DNA of 5,641 bases from Euryarchaeota archaeon UBA124 (GCA_002502215.1 DAPT01000054.1:1-5641); one strand, 5' to 3'; positions 1 to 5,417 are shown, counted from the first letter of the stretch. Translations and numbers: made by a program. Notes: generated by a model not told the origin, from the letters alone.

Positions 1-104
1 GCATCCATTATCTCAAACGAATCAACTTGTTCCTCATCACCATCTCGCCCATCCATCGACGCGCCCTCATCAAGATCAGAGGAAGGTTCGGACTCATCCG
101 CCAT
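1..104 (-). CDS. Partial gene: acidic N-terminus of an unidentified protein
   Basis: An open frame reads leftward from an ATG at 104 and runs off the window edge with no stop. It covers 34 complete codons and begins MADESEPSSDLDEG. The visible part is strongly acidic: 14 of 34 residues are Asp or Glu, there is one Arg, and Ser and Gly fill most of the rest. Such a composition suggests a disordered N-terminal tail ahead of a folded domain that lies outside the window. There is no signal peptide or membrane segment. The ATG has a good Shine-Dalgarno sequence (AAGGTGA, 4 nt upstream), which supports it as a real start. The gene follows dnaG by 40 nt on the same strand, so co-transcription with dnaG is plausible. 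The function cannot be named from what is visible. Confidence 0.65.
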   Translation of the reverse strand, partial: MADESEPSSDLDEGASMDGRDGDEEQVDSFEIMD

Positions 105-108
105 GATT

Positions 109-115
109 TCACCTT
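109..115 (-). promoter_or_regulatory. Ribosome binding site of the partial acidic gene
   Basis: On the minus strand AAGGTGA lies 4 nt before the ATG at 104. It matches the anti-Shine-Dalgarno complement GGAGGTGA at most positions and fixes the start of the partial gene. Confidence 0.55.
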
Positions 116-144
116 AATCGAACAATGAAATGAACGTAACGGAA

Positions 145-1374
145 TCAACGGTGCGTCTCTGAGAACCATGATTTCGCGCCGCCCTTGACGTCAAACCCCT
201 TACCAGGTTTTGTACCTACAACGGTTGAAATCGATGCTTCAGACGCGATTTCCTGAATCCGATCACTGATTGGGCCGTTGATAATGAGAGCCTGGACGCC
301 TTCCGTTCCAGCAGCCGATTTCGCTATTGAGCCAGCCCCCATTTCTTCACTTGCTGTACCATCAGAAAGGATGAACACTGCTTTGTTCTTCCCTAGACTA
401 TCTTGGTGATCGAACATTTCTTGAATTTCAGCTGGTGCAATTTCAGACTCATAGACTTCAGTCATATCTTCGGCCCATTCATCGTTGCTACCACCGTGTT
501 TTTCCTCGTCTTCTTTGTCTTGAGCTTTCATGGTTTTTGCAAATTTCGAAGCATCGACTTTCATCGACAATGTTTTTGTGATTGTCTTCTGCGGCAGAAG
601 CTCCCATTCTTGACCGACGGGTGCTTGTGCAACAAAATCCACTTTGAGAATAGCATGCAGTTGTCGGAACAACATCTCGCCACCACGATCGCCATCAATA
701 GCAAGGGTAACAGATTGCTTTCCATTTGCTAAATCAATCAACTCCTGCTTAATGTTACCAGCACCGTCAGCGCTAATTGCATTTTTCACGCCACAATTAA
801 GCAAATTGATGACATCGTTTCTTCCTTCAACAATAATGAGCGAATCGGAACTTTGGACGTTCGGGCCGCAGGTGAGACCGTGAAAATTGGTTGCAGTTCC
901 GACCGTCAAAACAGAGCGGACTTCTTCGACAACAGTCTTCGATGCGGCTTCCCCAGAGTTTACTAGTGCAAGCAGGAGTTCCTTTGCTCGATCGACCACA
1001 GCGGTTCGCTTCGTTGCGCGAACATCTGAAATTTCAATAACACTAATCTTTGCTTGACATGGACCAATACGATCGATGGTTTCCAATGCGGAACCGATGA
1101 TTGCTGTTTCGACATTGTCCATGCTGCTTGGAATGAGAATCATTCCGTGCACCTTTCCACCTTTTGTTTCCATCTCAACATCAACGTGACCAACACGAGC
1201 AGTTCGTTGCAACTTCCTAAGTTCCAAGTCATCGCCGAGCAGACCTTCAGTCTGGCCCATGATTGCTCCAATGATATCCTTTCTCTGTACAGTACCGTTG
1301 ACTTTGATGTCAGCCTTAATCATGTACTTCATTGCTTTTCCTTGTCTATTTCCTGAATTGTTTTTTCGACCCAA
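145..1374 (-). CDS. dnaG: Archaeal DnaG-type primase (TOPRIM domain)
   Basis: This encodes an archaeal DnaG, a TOPRIM-fold protein known in archaea as a subunit of the RNA exosome and able to make short RNA primers. Numbering is from the TTG at 1374 (409 aa). The conserved archaeal N-terminal block begins with MKYMIKAD at residue 15 and contains GQTEGLLGDD (about 40-49) and IPSSMDNVETA (about 82-92). The TOPRIM domain shows LIIVEGRNDV, with its catalytic Glu near 183, and the metal-binding DGDRGG (about 227-232), followed by VDFVAQAP (about 245-252). A highly charged linker (about 280-310) leads to a C-terminal domain ending near KGGAKSWFSETHR. No zinc-binding or helicase-interaction domain of bacterial DnaG is present, which fits the archaeal form. 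The start is uncertain. TTG 1374 has a consensus AAAGGAGG 7 nt upstream, while ATG 1332 (395 aa) coincides with the conserved family start and has only AAGGA ahead of it. The frame stays open to a TTG at 1458, but that part overlaps a palindromic promoter-like element and is probably not coding. The TerB-like operon is transcribed divergently. Confidence 0.93.
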   Translation of the reverse strand: MGRKNNSGNRQGKAMKYMIKADIKVNGTVQRKDIIGAIMGQTEGLLGDDLELRKLQRTARVGHVDVEMETKGGKVHGMILIPSSMDNVETAIIGSALETIDRIGPCQAKISVIEISDVRATKRTAVVDRAKELLLALVNSGEAASKTVVEEVRSVLTVGTATNFHGLTCGPNVQSSDSLIIVEGRNDVINLLNCGVKNAISADGAGNIKQELIDLANGKQSVTLAIDGDRGGEMLFRQLHAILKVDFVAQAPVGQEWELLPQKTITKTLSMKVDASKFAKTMKAQDKEDEEKHGGSNDEWAEDMTEVYESEIAPAEIQEMFDHQDSLGKNKAVFILSDGTASEEMGAGSIAKSAAGTEGVQALIINGPISDRIQEIASEASISTVVGTKPGKGFDVKGGAKSWFSETHR

Positions 1375-1381
1375 ATAAAGT

Positions 1382-1389
1382 CCTCCTTT
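1382..1389 (-). promoter_or_regulatory. Strong Shine-Dalgarno sequence deciding the dnaG start
   Basis: On the minus strand AAAGGAGG is followed after 7 nt (ACTTTAT) by TTG at 1374, in frame with dnaG. This is the best ribosome binding site in the window. It argues for a TTG start 14 codons upstream of the conserved ATG at 1332. If translation really starts at 1332, this site would lie about 50 nt upstream and have no obvious role. Confidence 0.5.
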
Positions 1390-1438
1390 CGGCCTCCTCA
1401 CAGTCGGCGCATCAACCCGCTTGGGGATGCAGTGCAAC

Positions 1439-1460
1439 GGTTTGACATAAATGTCCAACC
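1439..1460. promoter_or_regulatory. 22-bp near-perfect palindrome upstream of dnaG (candidate operator/promoter)
   Basis: The plus-strand arms are GGTTTGACAT (1439-1448) and ATGTCCAACC (1451-1460), separated by AA. Nine of ten arm positions are complementary; the one mismatch is 1443/1456. The centre reads TTTAT on the minus strand, which is AT-rich enough to be the core of a weak archaeal TATA box. If so, transcription would start about 25 nt downstream, near 1424, leaving a leader of about 50 nt before the TTG at 1374. The position and symmetry suggest binding of a dimeric regulator. The identity of that regulator is not visible. Confidence 0.45.
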
Positions 1461-1493
1461 AAGTGAATGTGATTCAGCAATTGACCCTGTGGC

Positions 1494-1531
1494 TTTTCCC
1501 TTTTGAATCCTGTGGACAAATGAAGGGAAAA
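1494..1531. repeat. Inverted repeat, perfect 9-bp arms, in the divergent intergenic region
   Basis: TTTTCCCTT (1494-1502) and AAGGGAAAA (1523-1531) are exact reverse complements separated by 20 nt. The element lies between the two divergent transcription units, dnaG and the TerB-like operon. It could be a paired operator or a stem with a large loop. There is no T-tract arrangement typical of a terminator, and neither unit should terminate here. Confidence 0.4.
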
Positions 1532-1548
1532 AATCAGATTCGCTGATT
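1532..1548. repeat. Short inverted repeat with GATTC repeats just upstream of the TerB-like gene
   Basis: AATCAG (1532-1537) and CTGATT (1543-1548) are perfect 6-bp arms around a 5-nt spacer. GATTC also recurs directly at 1537 and 1545, and GATTG follows at 1552, a spacing of 7-8 nt. The element lies about 25-40 bp before the first possible start codon, where an archaeal promoter would be expected, so a regulatory role is possible. The arms are short, and a chance origin cannot be excluded. Confidence 0.25.
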
Positions 1549-1572
1549 CCCGATTGAATAAAACCTGAAAAA

Positions 1573-2109
1573 TTGGTGAAATCATCGCGTGGGTTCAAGA
1601 AGAAGTTCTCCTTACGTCGGTTCGTGTCCGCCGAATCAGTGCACCGTCTTGCTGCATTTCGCAGTACAATCGAGGTCATGTTACTCGATGGCGTACTCAC
1701 GCGTGAGGAGAAGCGACTTATCATCCGACTCTCGTCTTGCCTCAATCTCGATTCGCACCAACCTGCAGAGGTCTACCAAGCAATCATGGACAATGCTGAA
1801 ACAGAGGACGGGGACATTCTCACGGCCGAAGAGCAACACGAGGTTTACAAAACAGTCTTTGAGGTAGCAATCATCAATGCATCACTTTCCAAGGACGAGT
1901 TTAGAGTCATGGCGCATCTTCGAGAAATATTTTCAATCGACGATGAGGAACACAATCTCGTCGAACGAGAGTTAAGAGACATGGTGAAGGAACGATTTGA
2001 AGACCCAAATGTTGTTGAAAAAACCCTAAACACTCTTCGAGATTCAGTTCGAGTTGTAACAACTTTATTCGACAACGTTCGGAAAAAGAACAACGGTGAA
2101 ACGCGATGA
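1573..2109 (+). CDS. TerB-like helical domain protein
   Basis: This is a 178-residue protein with two TerB-like helical segments. The first (about 29-60) contains FRSTIEVMLLDGVLTREE followed by an amphipathic helix. The second (about 95-130) contains VFEVAIINASLSKDEF and a similar helix ending in acidic SIDDEE. The arrangement of a helix, a DG-x-L-T/S-x-x-E turn and another helix is typical of the TerB/DjlA N-terminal superfamily, whose members bind metal or act near membranes in stress responses. The biochemical role here is unknown. A basic stretch (KKKFSLRR, about 9-16) precedes the first segment, and the C-terminus is helical and charged. No signal peptide or membrane helix is visible. 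The start is weakly supported: TTG 1573 and GTG 1576 are adjacent with no Shine-Dalgarno sequence, and GTG 1624 is another option. It is the first gene of the plus-strand operon, and its stop overlaps the next start as ATGA. Confidence 0.72.
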   Translation: MVKSSRGFKKKFSLRRFVSAESVHRLAAFRSTIEVMLLDGVLTREEKRLIIRLSSCLNLDSHQPAEVYQAIMDNAETEDGDILTAEEQHEVYKTVFEVAIINASLSKDEFRVMAHLREIFSIDDEEHNLVERELRDMVKERFEDPNVVEKTLNTLRDSVRVVTTLFDNVRKKNNGETR

Positions 2110-2729
2110 AAGCGACCTCACTCGATGATTATCTTGATGGCTTTTCTTCCTTTCCGAATCGCCGCAGTAAGCGATTGTCCATGCTCCGTGAAGCGTACAC
2201 TTACGGCGTACCTGGTATGATGACGAAGTCAATGACCGATCGCCTTGCTCAGTCTGGGCATTATTCGTTTCATATCGGCACCCCTGATCCGGAAATGAGG
2301 CGCATTGCCTCATGGATGCTCACCAACGAAAAAGATCGATTGAAGATTGCAAAGTTCATTCCAAAGATTTGGAAACGCGGCGGCCGAGAGGATCTCAAAC
2401 TGGTTGGCCTCCTTTTAGCGAATATGTCCGACGATGAACTTGGGGAAAGTGGCTGGACCGTATTTCTCCAATTAATCCAAGACCGTGTGTCCGTAGAAGT
2501 CTTTCTTGAAACCGCAGAGGAATTCCTACGAGGAGGTCGTGAACTACCTACCGACACTTGGATTAGTGACGCCGCTGCTCAAAGCGAAGTATGGGCTCAA
2601 TTGATGGTTCTCATCCTTTCACTCGATGAATCTCGAGCAAAATCACATACAACGCTCCTCCACGGCACACCTCGAGGCGGGGAATTGTTTGAACGGATTC
2701 GCAACCGACTTATCGAAAGAGTATCTTGA
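2106..2729 (+). CDS. Unidentified helical protein, possibly HEAT/AlkD-like
   Basis: This encodes 207 residues and starts at an ATG that overlaps the preceding stop as ATGA, a strong sign of translational coupling. The sequence is rich in predicted helix throughout, with no signal peptide or transmembrane segment. The stretch KIWKRGGREDLKLVGLLL (about 87-104), followed by ANMSDDELGESGW, resembles the helical repeat pattern of DNA-alkylation-repair AlkD-type HEAT proteins. In those proteins a W-x-x-G-x-x-E turn sits between helices. The resemblance is weak, and the DNA-contacting residues of AlkD cannot be assigned with confidence. The N-terminal 40 residues are basic (for example NRRSKRLSMLREAY). 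I do not recognise the family firmly. It could equally be a lineage-specific protein that works with its TerB-like and coiled-coil neighbours. Confidence 0.7.
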   Translation: MKATSLDDYLDGFSSFPNRRSKRLSMLREAYTYGVPGMMTKSMTDRLAQSGHYSFHIGTPDPEMRRIASWMLTNEKDRLKIAKFIPKIWKRGGREDLKLVGLLLANMSDDELGESGWTVFLQLIQDRVSVEVFLETAEEFLRGGRELPTDTWISDAAAQSEVWAQLMVLILSLDESRAKSHTTLLHGTPRGGELFERIRNRLIERVS

Positions 2730-2730
2730 T

Positions 2731-2964
2731 GTGCCTCAGACTCTTCCTGATATCATGGCAGAGCGCTTTTTACCAACGGAGGACCCTGTCCTTGAACAGG
2801 TTCTAACATGGACCGTTGAGCGTGATGCAAGAGATGTTCGGCGCCTCCTCGAATGGTTGCCGCAAGCACGCTCCAATCGAGAACGACAGGCCCTTCTCGA
2901 CCGAGTAAGAGATTTACTCGATGAGTTGGAACAGGCGATGTCTGCATTGGACGAACTTGTGTGA
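2731..2964 (+). CDS. Small charged helical (coiled-coil) protein
   Basis: This encodes 77 residues from GTG 2731, or 69 from ATG 2755. GTG is preferred because it comes 1 nt after the stop of the previous gene, the spacing expected for coupled translation. A start at 2626 in the same frame would overlap the previous gene by about 100 nt and is unlikely. The protein is almost entirely charged helix. Leucines recur in a heptad-like pattern across residues about 36-76 (RRLLEWLPQ, then LLDRVRDLLDELEQAMSALD), suggesting a coiled coil or helical hairpin. It has no cysteines, no membrane segment and no enzymatic motif. Its stop overlaps the next start as GTGA. It may be an adaptor or assembly partner for the neighbouring products. 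No family is recognised. Confidence 0.65.
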   Translation: MPQTLPDIMAERFLPTEDPVLEQVLTWTVERDARDVRRLLEWLPQARSNRERQALLDRVRDLLDELEQAMSALDELV

Positions 2965-3485
2965 ATGCCATGTCGCTGCTGTGTCTAATTCTTGCAGGAG
3001 GAAAGAGCACTCGAATGGGTCAAGACAAAGCATTGCTTTATGACTCAACCAACATCTTATCCAAGAAACTTGAAGCGCTAGGATGCAGAGTCATCATCGC
3101 ATGTGGCAGCCGAAAACGAGCGAATCATTTCGAATCCGATTGTTGGTTTGACCCACCTCATACGAATTCGCTTGGCGAGGTCATCTACGCATTTGTTGCG
3201 GAACACGATGAGGAGGTACAGCTCTTCCCATGCGATATGTACAGGCTTGATGATGGTGCACTTGCTACGATCCTCGCTCAGTCGCCAGGCGTTCCTATTG
3301 ACACCGAAGCGAATGAACAATTCACCCTAACACGCATACCCGCACAATCCAACCTTCCTGAAGCAATGAGTCTGAGCAAGCTGTTCTCCGGCTTGGGGCG
3401 TAACAACCTGAATTCCCTAGGTAATCGATTGGAGAATTTTAATCATCCAGACCAAATCGATGACCTGAGCAAATCAGATCAATAA
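2961..3485 (+). CDS. Short MobA-like nucleotidyltransferase
   Basis: This 174-residue protein has the GT-A nucleotidyltransferase fold signature. The N-terminal loop LAGGKSTRMGQDKALL (about 11-26) carries the nucleotide-binding G-G-x-S-x-R-M-G and the Lys that contacts the phosphate. The metal-binding segment is LFPCDMYRLD (about 88-97). The C-terminal NFNHPDQIDDL (about 159-169) matches the N-x-N-T-P-E-D-L tail of MobA, the enzyme that attaches GMP to molybdenum cofactor. It is somewhat shorter than usual MobA (about 190-200 aa). The GP-L-x-G-I motif that normally follows the first half is replaced by NSLGEVIYAF (about 69-78), and the later RPxPL-type segment is not evident. The substrate may therefore differ from molybdopterin. 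GTG 2961 overlaps the previous stop as GTGA; ATG 2970 is an equally plausible start. Its 3' end overlaps purN on the other strand by 47 bp. Confidence 0.8.
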   Translation: MNAMSLLCLILAGGKSTRMGQDKALLYDSTNILSKKLEALGCRVIIACGSRKRANHFESDCWFDPPHTNSLGEVIYAFVAEHDEEVQLFPCDMYRLDDGALATILAQSPGVPIDTEANEQFTLTRIPAQSNLPEAMSLSKLFSGLGRNNLNSLGNRLENFNHPDQIDDLSKSDQ

Positions 3486-4083
3486 TTTCTGGATACATCT
3501 GGTGTTCCTCAACCTGGATTCTTTTCGAGAGGAGAGCCCGTGTGTCAGAATCAAAAACAGGAACGCGGCGTTGAGCAAGAATCGGGCCCGAATCAATGCC
3601 AGAATCTACAATATGCACCGTACAACCACTTACTCGAACACCGGAAGCCAATACCTTCGTGTGCGCATCTGCCCCGGGGAAGGCAGGGAGCAAAGAAGGA
3701 TGGATGTTAATGATCTTGGGATAGTACCTCTGAACAAAATCGGCGGAAAGCAAGCGCATGTACCCTGACAAAACGATAAGATCAACATCAAATTCATCCA
3801 ACTTATTTCGTATTCGCGATTCGTGCTCAAGGCGCCTGTCCTCTTTTGGTAAATCGAAGTCCACGGTTTCAACAACAACAGGAACTCCATGTTGCTCTGC
3901 ATATTCGATGCCTCCAGCGTCATCTTTGTCTGTAAAACAAACAACGGTTCGATGGATACATTCATCCTGATTTTGATGAATTAGAAGTGCATTCATCCCG
4001 GTTCCTGACCCCGAAAAGAAAACTGCAATTCGGAGCGGAGTTGAAGGACGGCCGCCCTTCTCTACAATCTGGACCTCCCCCAT
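3439..4083 (-). CDS. purN: Phosphoribosylglycinamide formyltransferase
   Basis: PurN transfers the formyl group of 10-formyl-tetrahydrofolate to glycinamide ribonucleotide (GAR), the third step of purine synthesis, in the cytoplasm. The 214-residue protein is close to the usual family length of about 190-215. The phosphate-binding loop is FFSGSGTGMNALL (about 22-34). The active-site block INIHPSLLPAFPGADAH (about 126-142) holds the catalytic Asn and His. VSGCTVHIVDSGIDSGPI (about 151-168) holds the conserved Asp and the formyl-folate loop. The C-terminal helix ends in the family-typical EEHQMYPEIIDL. The ATG at 4083 has no Shine-Dalgarno sequence, but no later in-frame start would keep the phosphate loop. 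A leaderless or very short-leader transcript is likely. It lies 97 bp downstream of the LeuB-like gene, with a hairpin in the gap. Confidence 0.95.
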   Translation of the reverse strand: MGEVQIVEKGGRPSTPLRIAVFFSGSGTGMNALLIHQNQDECIHRTVVCFTDKDDAGGIEYAEQHGVPVVVETVDFDLPKEDRRLEHESRIRNKLDEFDVDLIVLSGYMRLLSADFVQRYYPKIINIHPSLLPAFPGADAHTKVLASGVRVSGCTVHIVDSGIDSGPILAQRRVPVFDSDTRALLSKRIQVEEHQMYPEIIDLICSGHRFGLDD

Positions 4084-4091
4084 GGACAGTC

Positions 4092-4117
4092 GAAGGACTG
4101 CTTGATTTCAGTCCTTC
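4092..4117. promoter_or_regulatory. Perfect 9-bp inverted repeat just upstream of purN
   Basis: GAAGGACTG (4092-4100) and CAGTCCTTC (4109-4117) are exact reverse complements with an 8-nt spacer. The element ends 8 nt before the purN ATG at 4083. A weak AT-rich element, CGATATACG on the minus strand near 4131-4139, lies about 25 bp upstream of the centre. If that is the TATA box, the inverted repeat would straddle the transcription start and could act as an operator. If transcription begins upstream in the LeuB-like gene, it would instead form a hairpin in the mRNA leader. No U-tract follows it, so it is a poor terminator candidate. Confidence 0.4.
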
Positions 4118-4180
4118 CGCTTCGCTGAAACGTATATCGTAGTTGTAACACGCAAAAGTGCGGTTGGAACTTCAGCCGAA

Positions 4181-5362
4181 TCAACGTTCTTTTAGATGAA
4201 CTGCAAGACGATTTGCAATTGAGATTCCGACATCGGTACAAGAAGCAGTCCCGCCGAGATCGTAGGTCAAGGAAGAACCGTCTTTGAGGTGCTCAGCAAC
4301 ACTTTGATCGAGAATTTTGGATACACTTAGCAAATCGTCATCGTTCGAGCGACGCGCAAGCCAGTCCAACATCATTTGAACAGAATTAATGCTTGCAATT
4401 GGGTTGACCTTGTTTTGTCCAGCGTGCTTTGGGGCGGAGCCATGGACTGGCTCAAAGAATGCATGGTCATCACCGATGTTTCCAGAGGCGGCCATACCCA
4501 TTCCACCTTGCAAGACAGACGCAAGATCGGTTGCAATGTCTCCAAACATGTTTGAGGTTACGACGACATCGTAAAATTCAGGCGTTCGTGTTAACCACTG
4601 TGTAAACGCATCGATGTAACCGTAGTCCTTTTCCATATGCGGATATGAAGCCGCAACCGCATCAAAGGTTCTGCGGAAAAGCTGACAGCCACGTGTAACA
4701 TTGCTTTTGTCAATGCATGAAACTCGAGAAGCGCCATCGACGGGCGCTCCATTTCGAGTATTGCAGATATCAAATCCCATCTTGATCAGTCGCTCCGAGC
4801 CGTGCGAGGATATTGGCCTCGGATCGTAAGCGACTTCACCATGCAGCCCAGGGAATTTGATTTCTGGAGGCTCATAACCTTCCAATCCTTTCGCACGCTG
4901 AGCACTTCGGTGTAGAAGAGAATGATAGAGCCCTTCAGTGTTTTCACGAAGAATAACCATGTCGACCATATCAGGGTCCCAGATGTTTGTGAACCGTCCG
5001 TGGACTTTGTGCGGAACCCCTTCGTAGAGACGAATTGGTCGAACGTTTGCGTACAAATCCAAGCCACTACGCATTCCAAGGATGACTGAGCCGCCCGCGA
5101 GATCACCATTGGGGAGTCGTGCACCTGGGTAGCCGATTGCCCCCATGAAAATCGCATCTGCATCATCTCGACAAAACTCAAAGGAACCTTCTGCCCACTC
5201 CTCACCAGTAGCAGCATAATGCTGCCCACCACAAGGAATTACAGTCTGCTCAAAACCATGGTTCGTATGCTCTTGGATCGTGTCCAAAATACGCTGGGCT
5301 TCGACCGCCACTTCCTTCCCCGTGCCATCGCCGGGAAGTACTGCAATAACGTGGTCGCTCAT
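4181..5362 (-). CDS. Isocitrate/isopropylmalate dehydrogenase family enzyme (LeuB-like)
   Basis: This 393-residue enzyme belongs to the metal-dependent beta-decarboxylating dehydrogenases. Such enzymes oxidise and decarboxylate isopropylmalate, isocitrate or homoisocitrate in the cytoplasm. The nucleotide-binding start is VLPGDGTG (about 8-15). Substrate-binding arginines lie in GMRSGLDLYANVRP (about 96-109) and LRENTEGLY (about 138-146). The catalytic Lys is in CIDKSNV (about 216-222). Metal-binding Asp residues are in YIDAFTQ (about 249-255) and SNMFGDIATD (about 270-279). The cofactor loop is EPVHGSAPKHAGQNKVNP (about 304-321). ATG 5362 is chosen because GAGG lies 4 nt upstream and it gives the family-typical N-terminus; a 13-residue longer frame starts at 5401. 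The hydrophobic Ile at the position of LeuB Leu90 favours isopropylmalate or a similar alkyl-malate. The K-H in place of the LeuB D-I after HGSAP recalls NADP-isocitrate dehydrogenase. LeuB is the best guess, but the substrate is not settled. Confidence 0.88.
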   Translation of the reverse strand: MSDHVIAVLPGDGTGKEVAVEAQRILDTIQEHTNHGFEQTVIPCGGQHYAATGEEWAEGSFEFCRDDADAIFMGAIGYPGARLPNGDLAGGSVILGMRSGLDLYANVRPIRLYEGVPHKVHGRFTNIWDPDMVDMVILRENTEGLYHSLLHRSAQRAKGLEGYEPPEIKFPGLHGEVAYDPRPISSHGSERLIKMGFDICNTRNGAPVDGASRVSCIDKSNVTRGCQLFRRTFDAVAASYPHMEKDYGYIDAFTQWLTRTPEFYDVVVTSNMFGDIATDLASVLQGGMGMAASGNIGDDHAFFEPVHGSAPKHAGQNKVNPIASINSVQMMLDWLARRSNDDDLLSVSKILDQSVAEHLKDGSSLTYDLGGTASCTDVGISIANRLAVHLKER

Positions 5363-5365
5363 GGT

Positions 5366-5370
5366 TCCTC
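5366..5370 (-). promoter_or_regulatory. Ribosome binding site of the LeuB-like gene
   Basis: On the minus strand GAGGA lies directly upstream of the ATG at 5362, with the GAGG core 4 nt away. The alternative upstream start at 5401 has no comparable site, so this sequence decides the start in favour of 5362. Confidence 0.45.
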
Positions 5371-5417
5371 GATATGGCAATACTACATGAATGAGACCCA
5401 TTTCTCATATGATGCGT

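Noticed and set aside
403..1356. Plus-strand open frames (403-732, 644-883, 1054-1356) opposite dnaG
   Set aside because: They are antisense to a clear conserved gene, and their translations show no family motif.
1375..1458. N-terminal extension of dnaG to a TTG at 1458
   Set aside because: The extension has no Shine-Dalgarno sequence at 1458, overlaps a 22-bp palindrome, and lies outside the conserved protein. A strong ribosome binding site is found before TTG 1374.
2626..2730. Longer version of the 77-aa gene starting at ATG 2626
   Set aside because: It would overlap the upstream gene by about 100 nt, and the added residues look like out-of-frame translation. GTG 2731 fits the coupled spacing.
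2729..2806. 25-codon open frame from the ATG in TGATG at 2727-2731
   Set aside because: The stop-start overlap is attractive, but the frame ends quickly, has no motif, and lies in a different frame from the well-supported 77-aa gene.
3502..3970. Plus-strand and alternate minus-strand open frames within purN
   Set aside because: They are shadows of the purN reading frame and carry no recognisable domain.
4150..4161. CGCA-AAAG-TGCG hairpin after the LeuB-like gene as a terminator
   Set aside because: The 4-bp stem is too short and no U-tract follows on the minus strand.
4786..5232. 148-codon minus-strand frame inside the LeuB-like gene
   Set aside because: It is out of frame with a fully conserved dehydrogenase and has no motif of its own.
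5391..5408. ATGAGA/TCTCAT hairpin between purH and the LeuB-like gene as a terminator
   Set aside because: The stem is only 6 bp, has a 6-nt loop and lacks a U-tract; chance is an adequate explanation.
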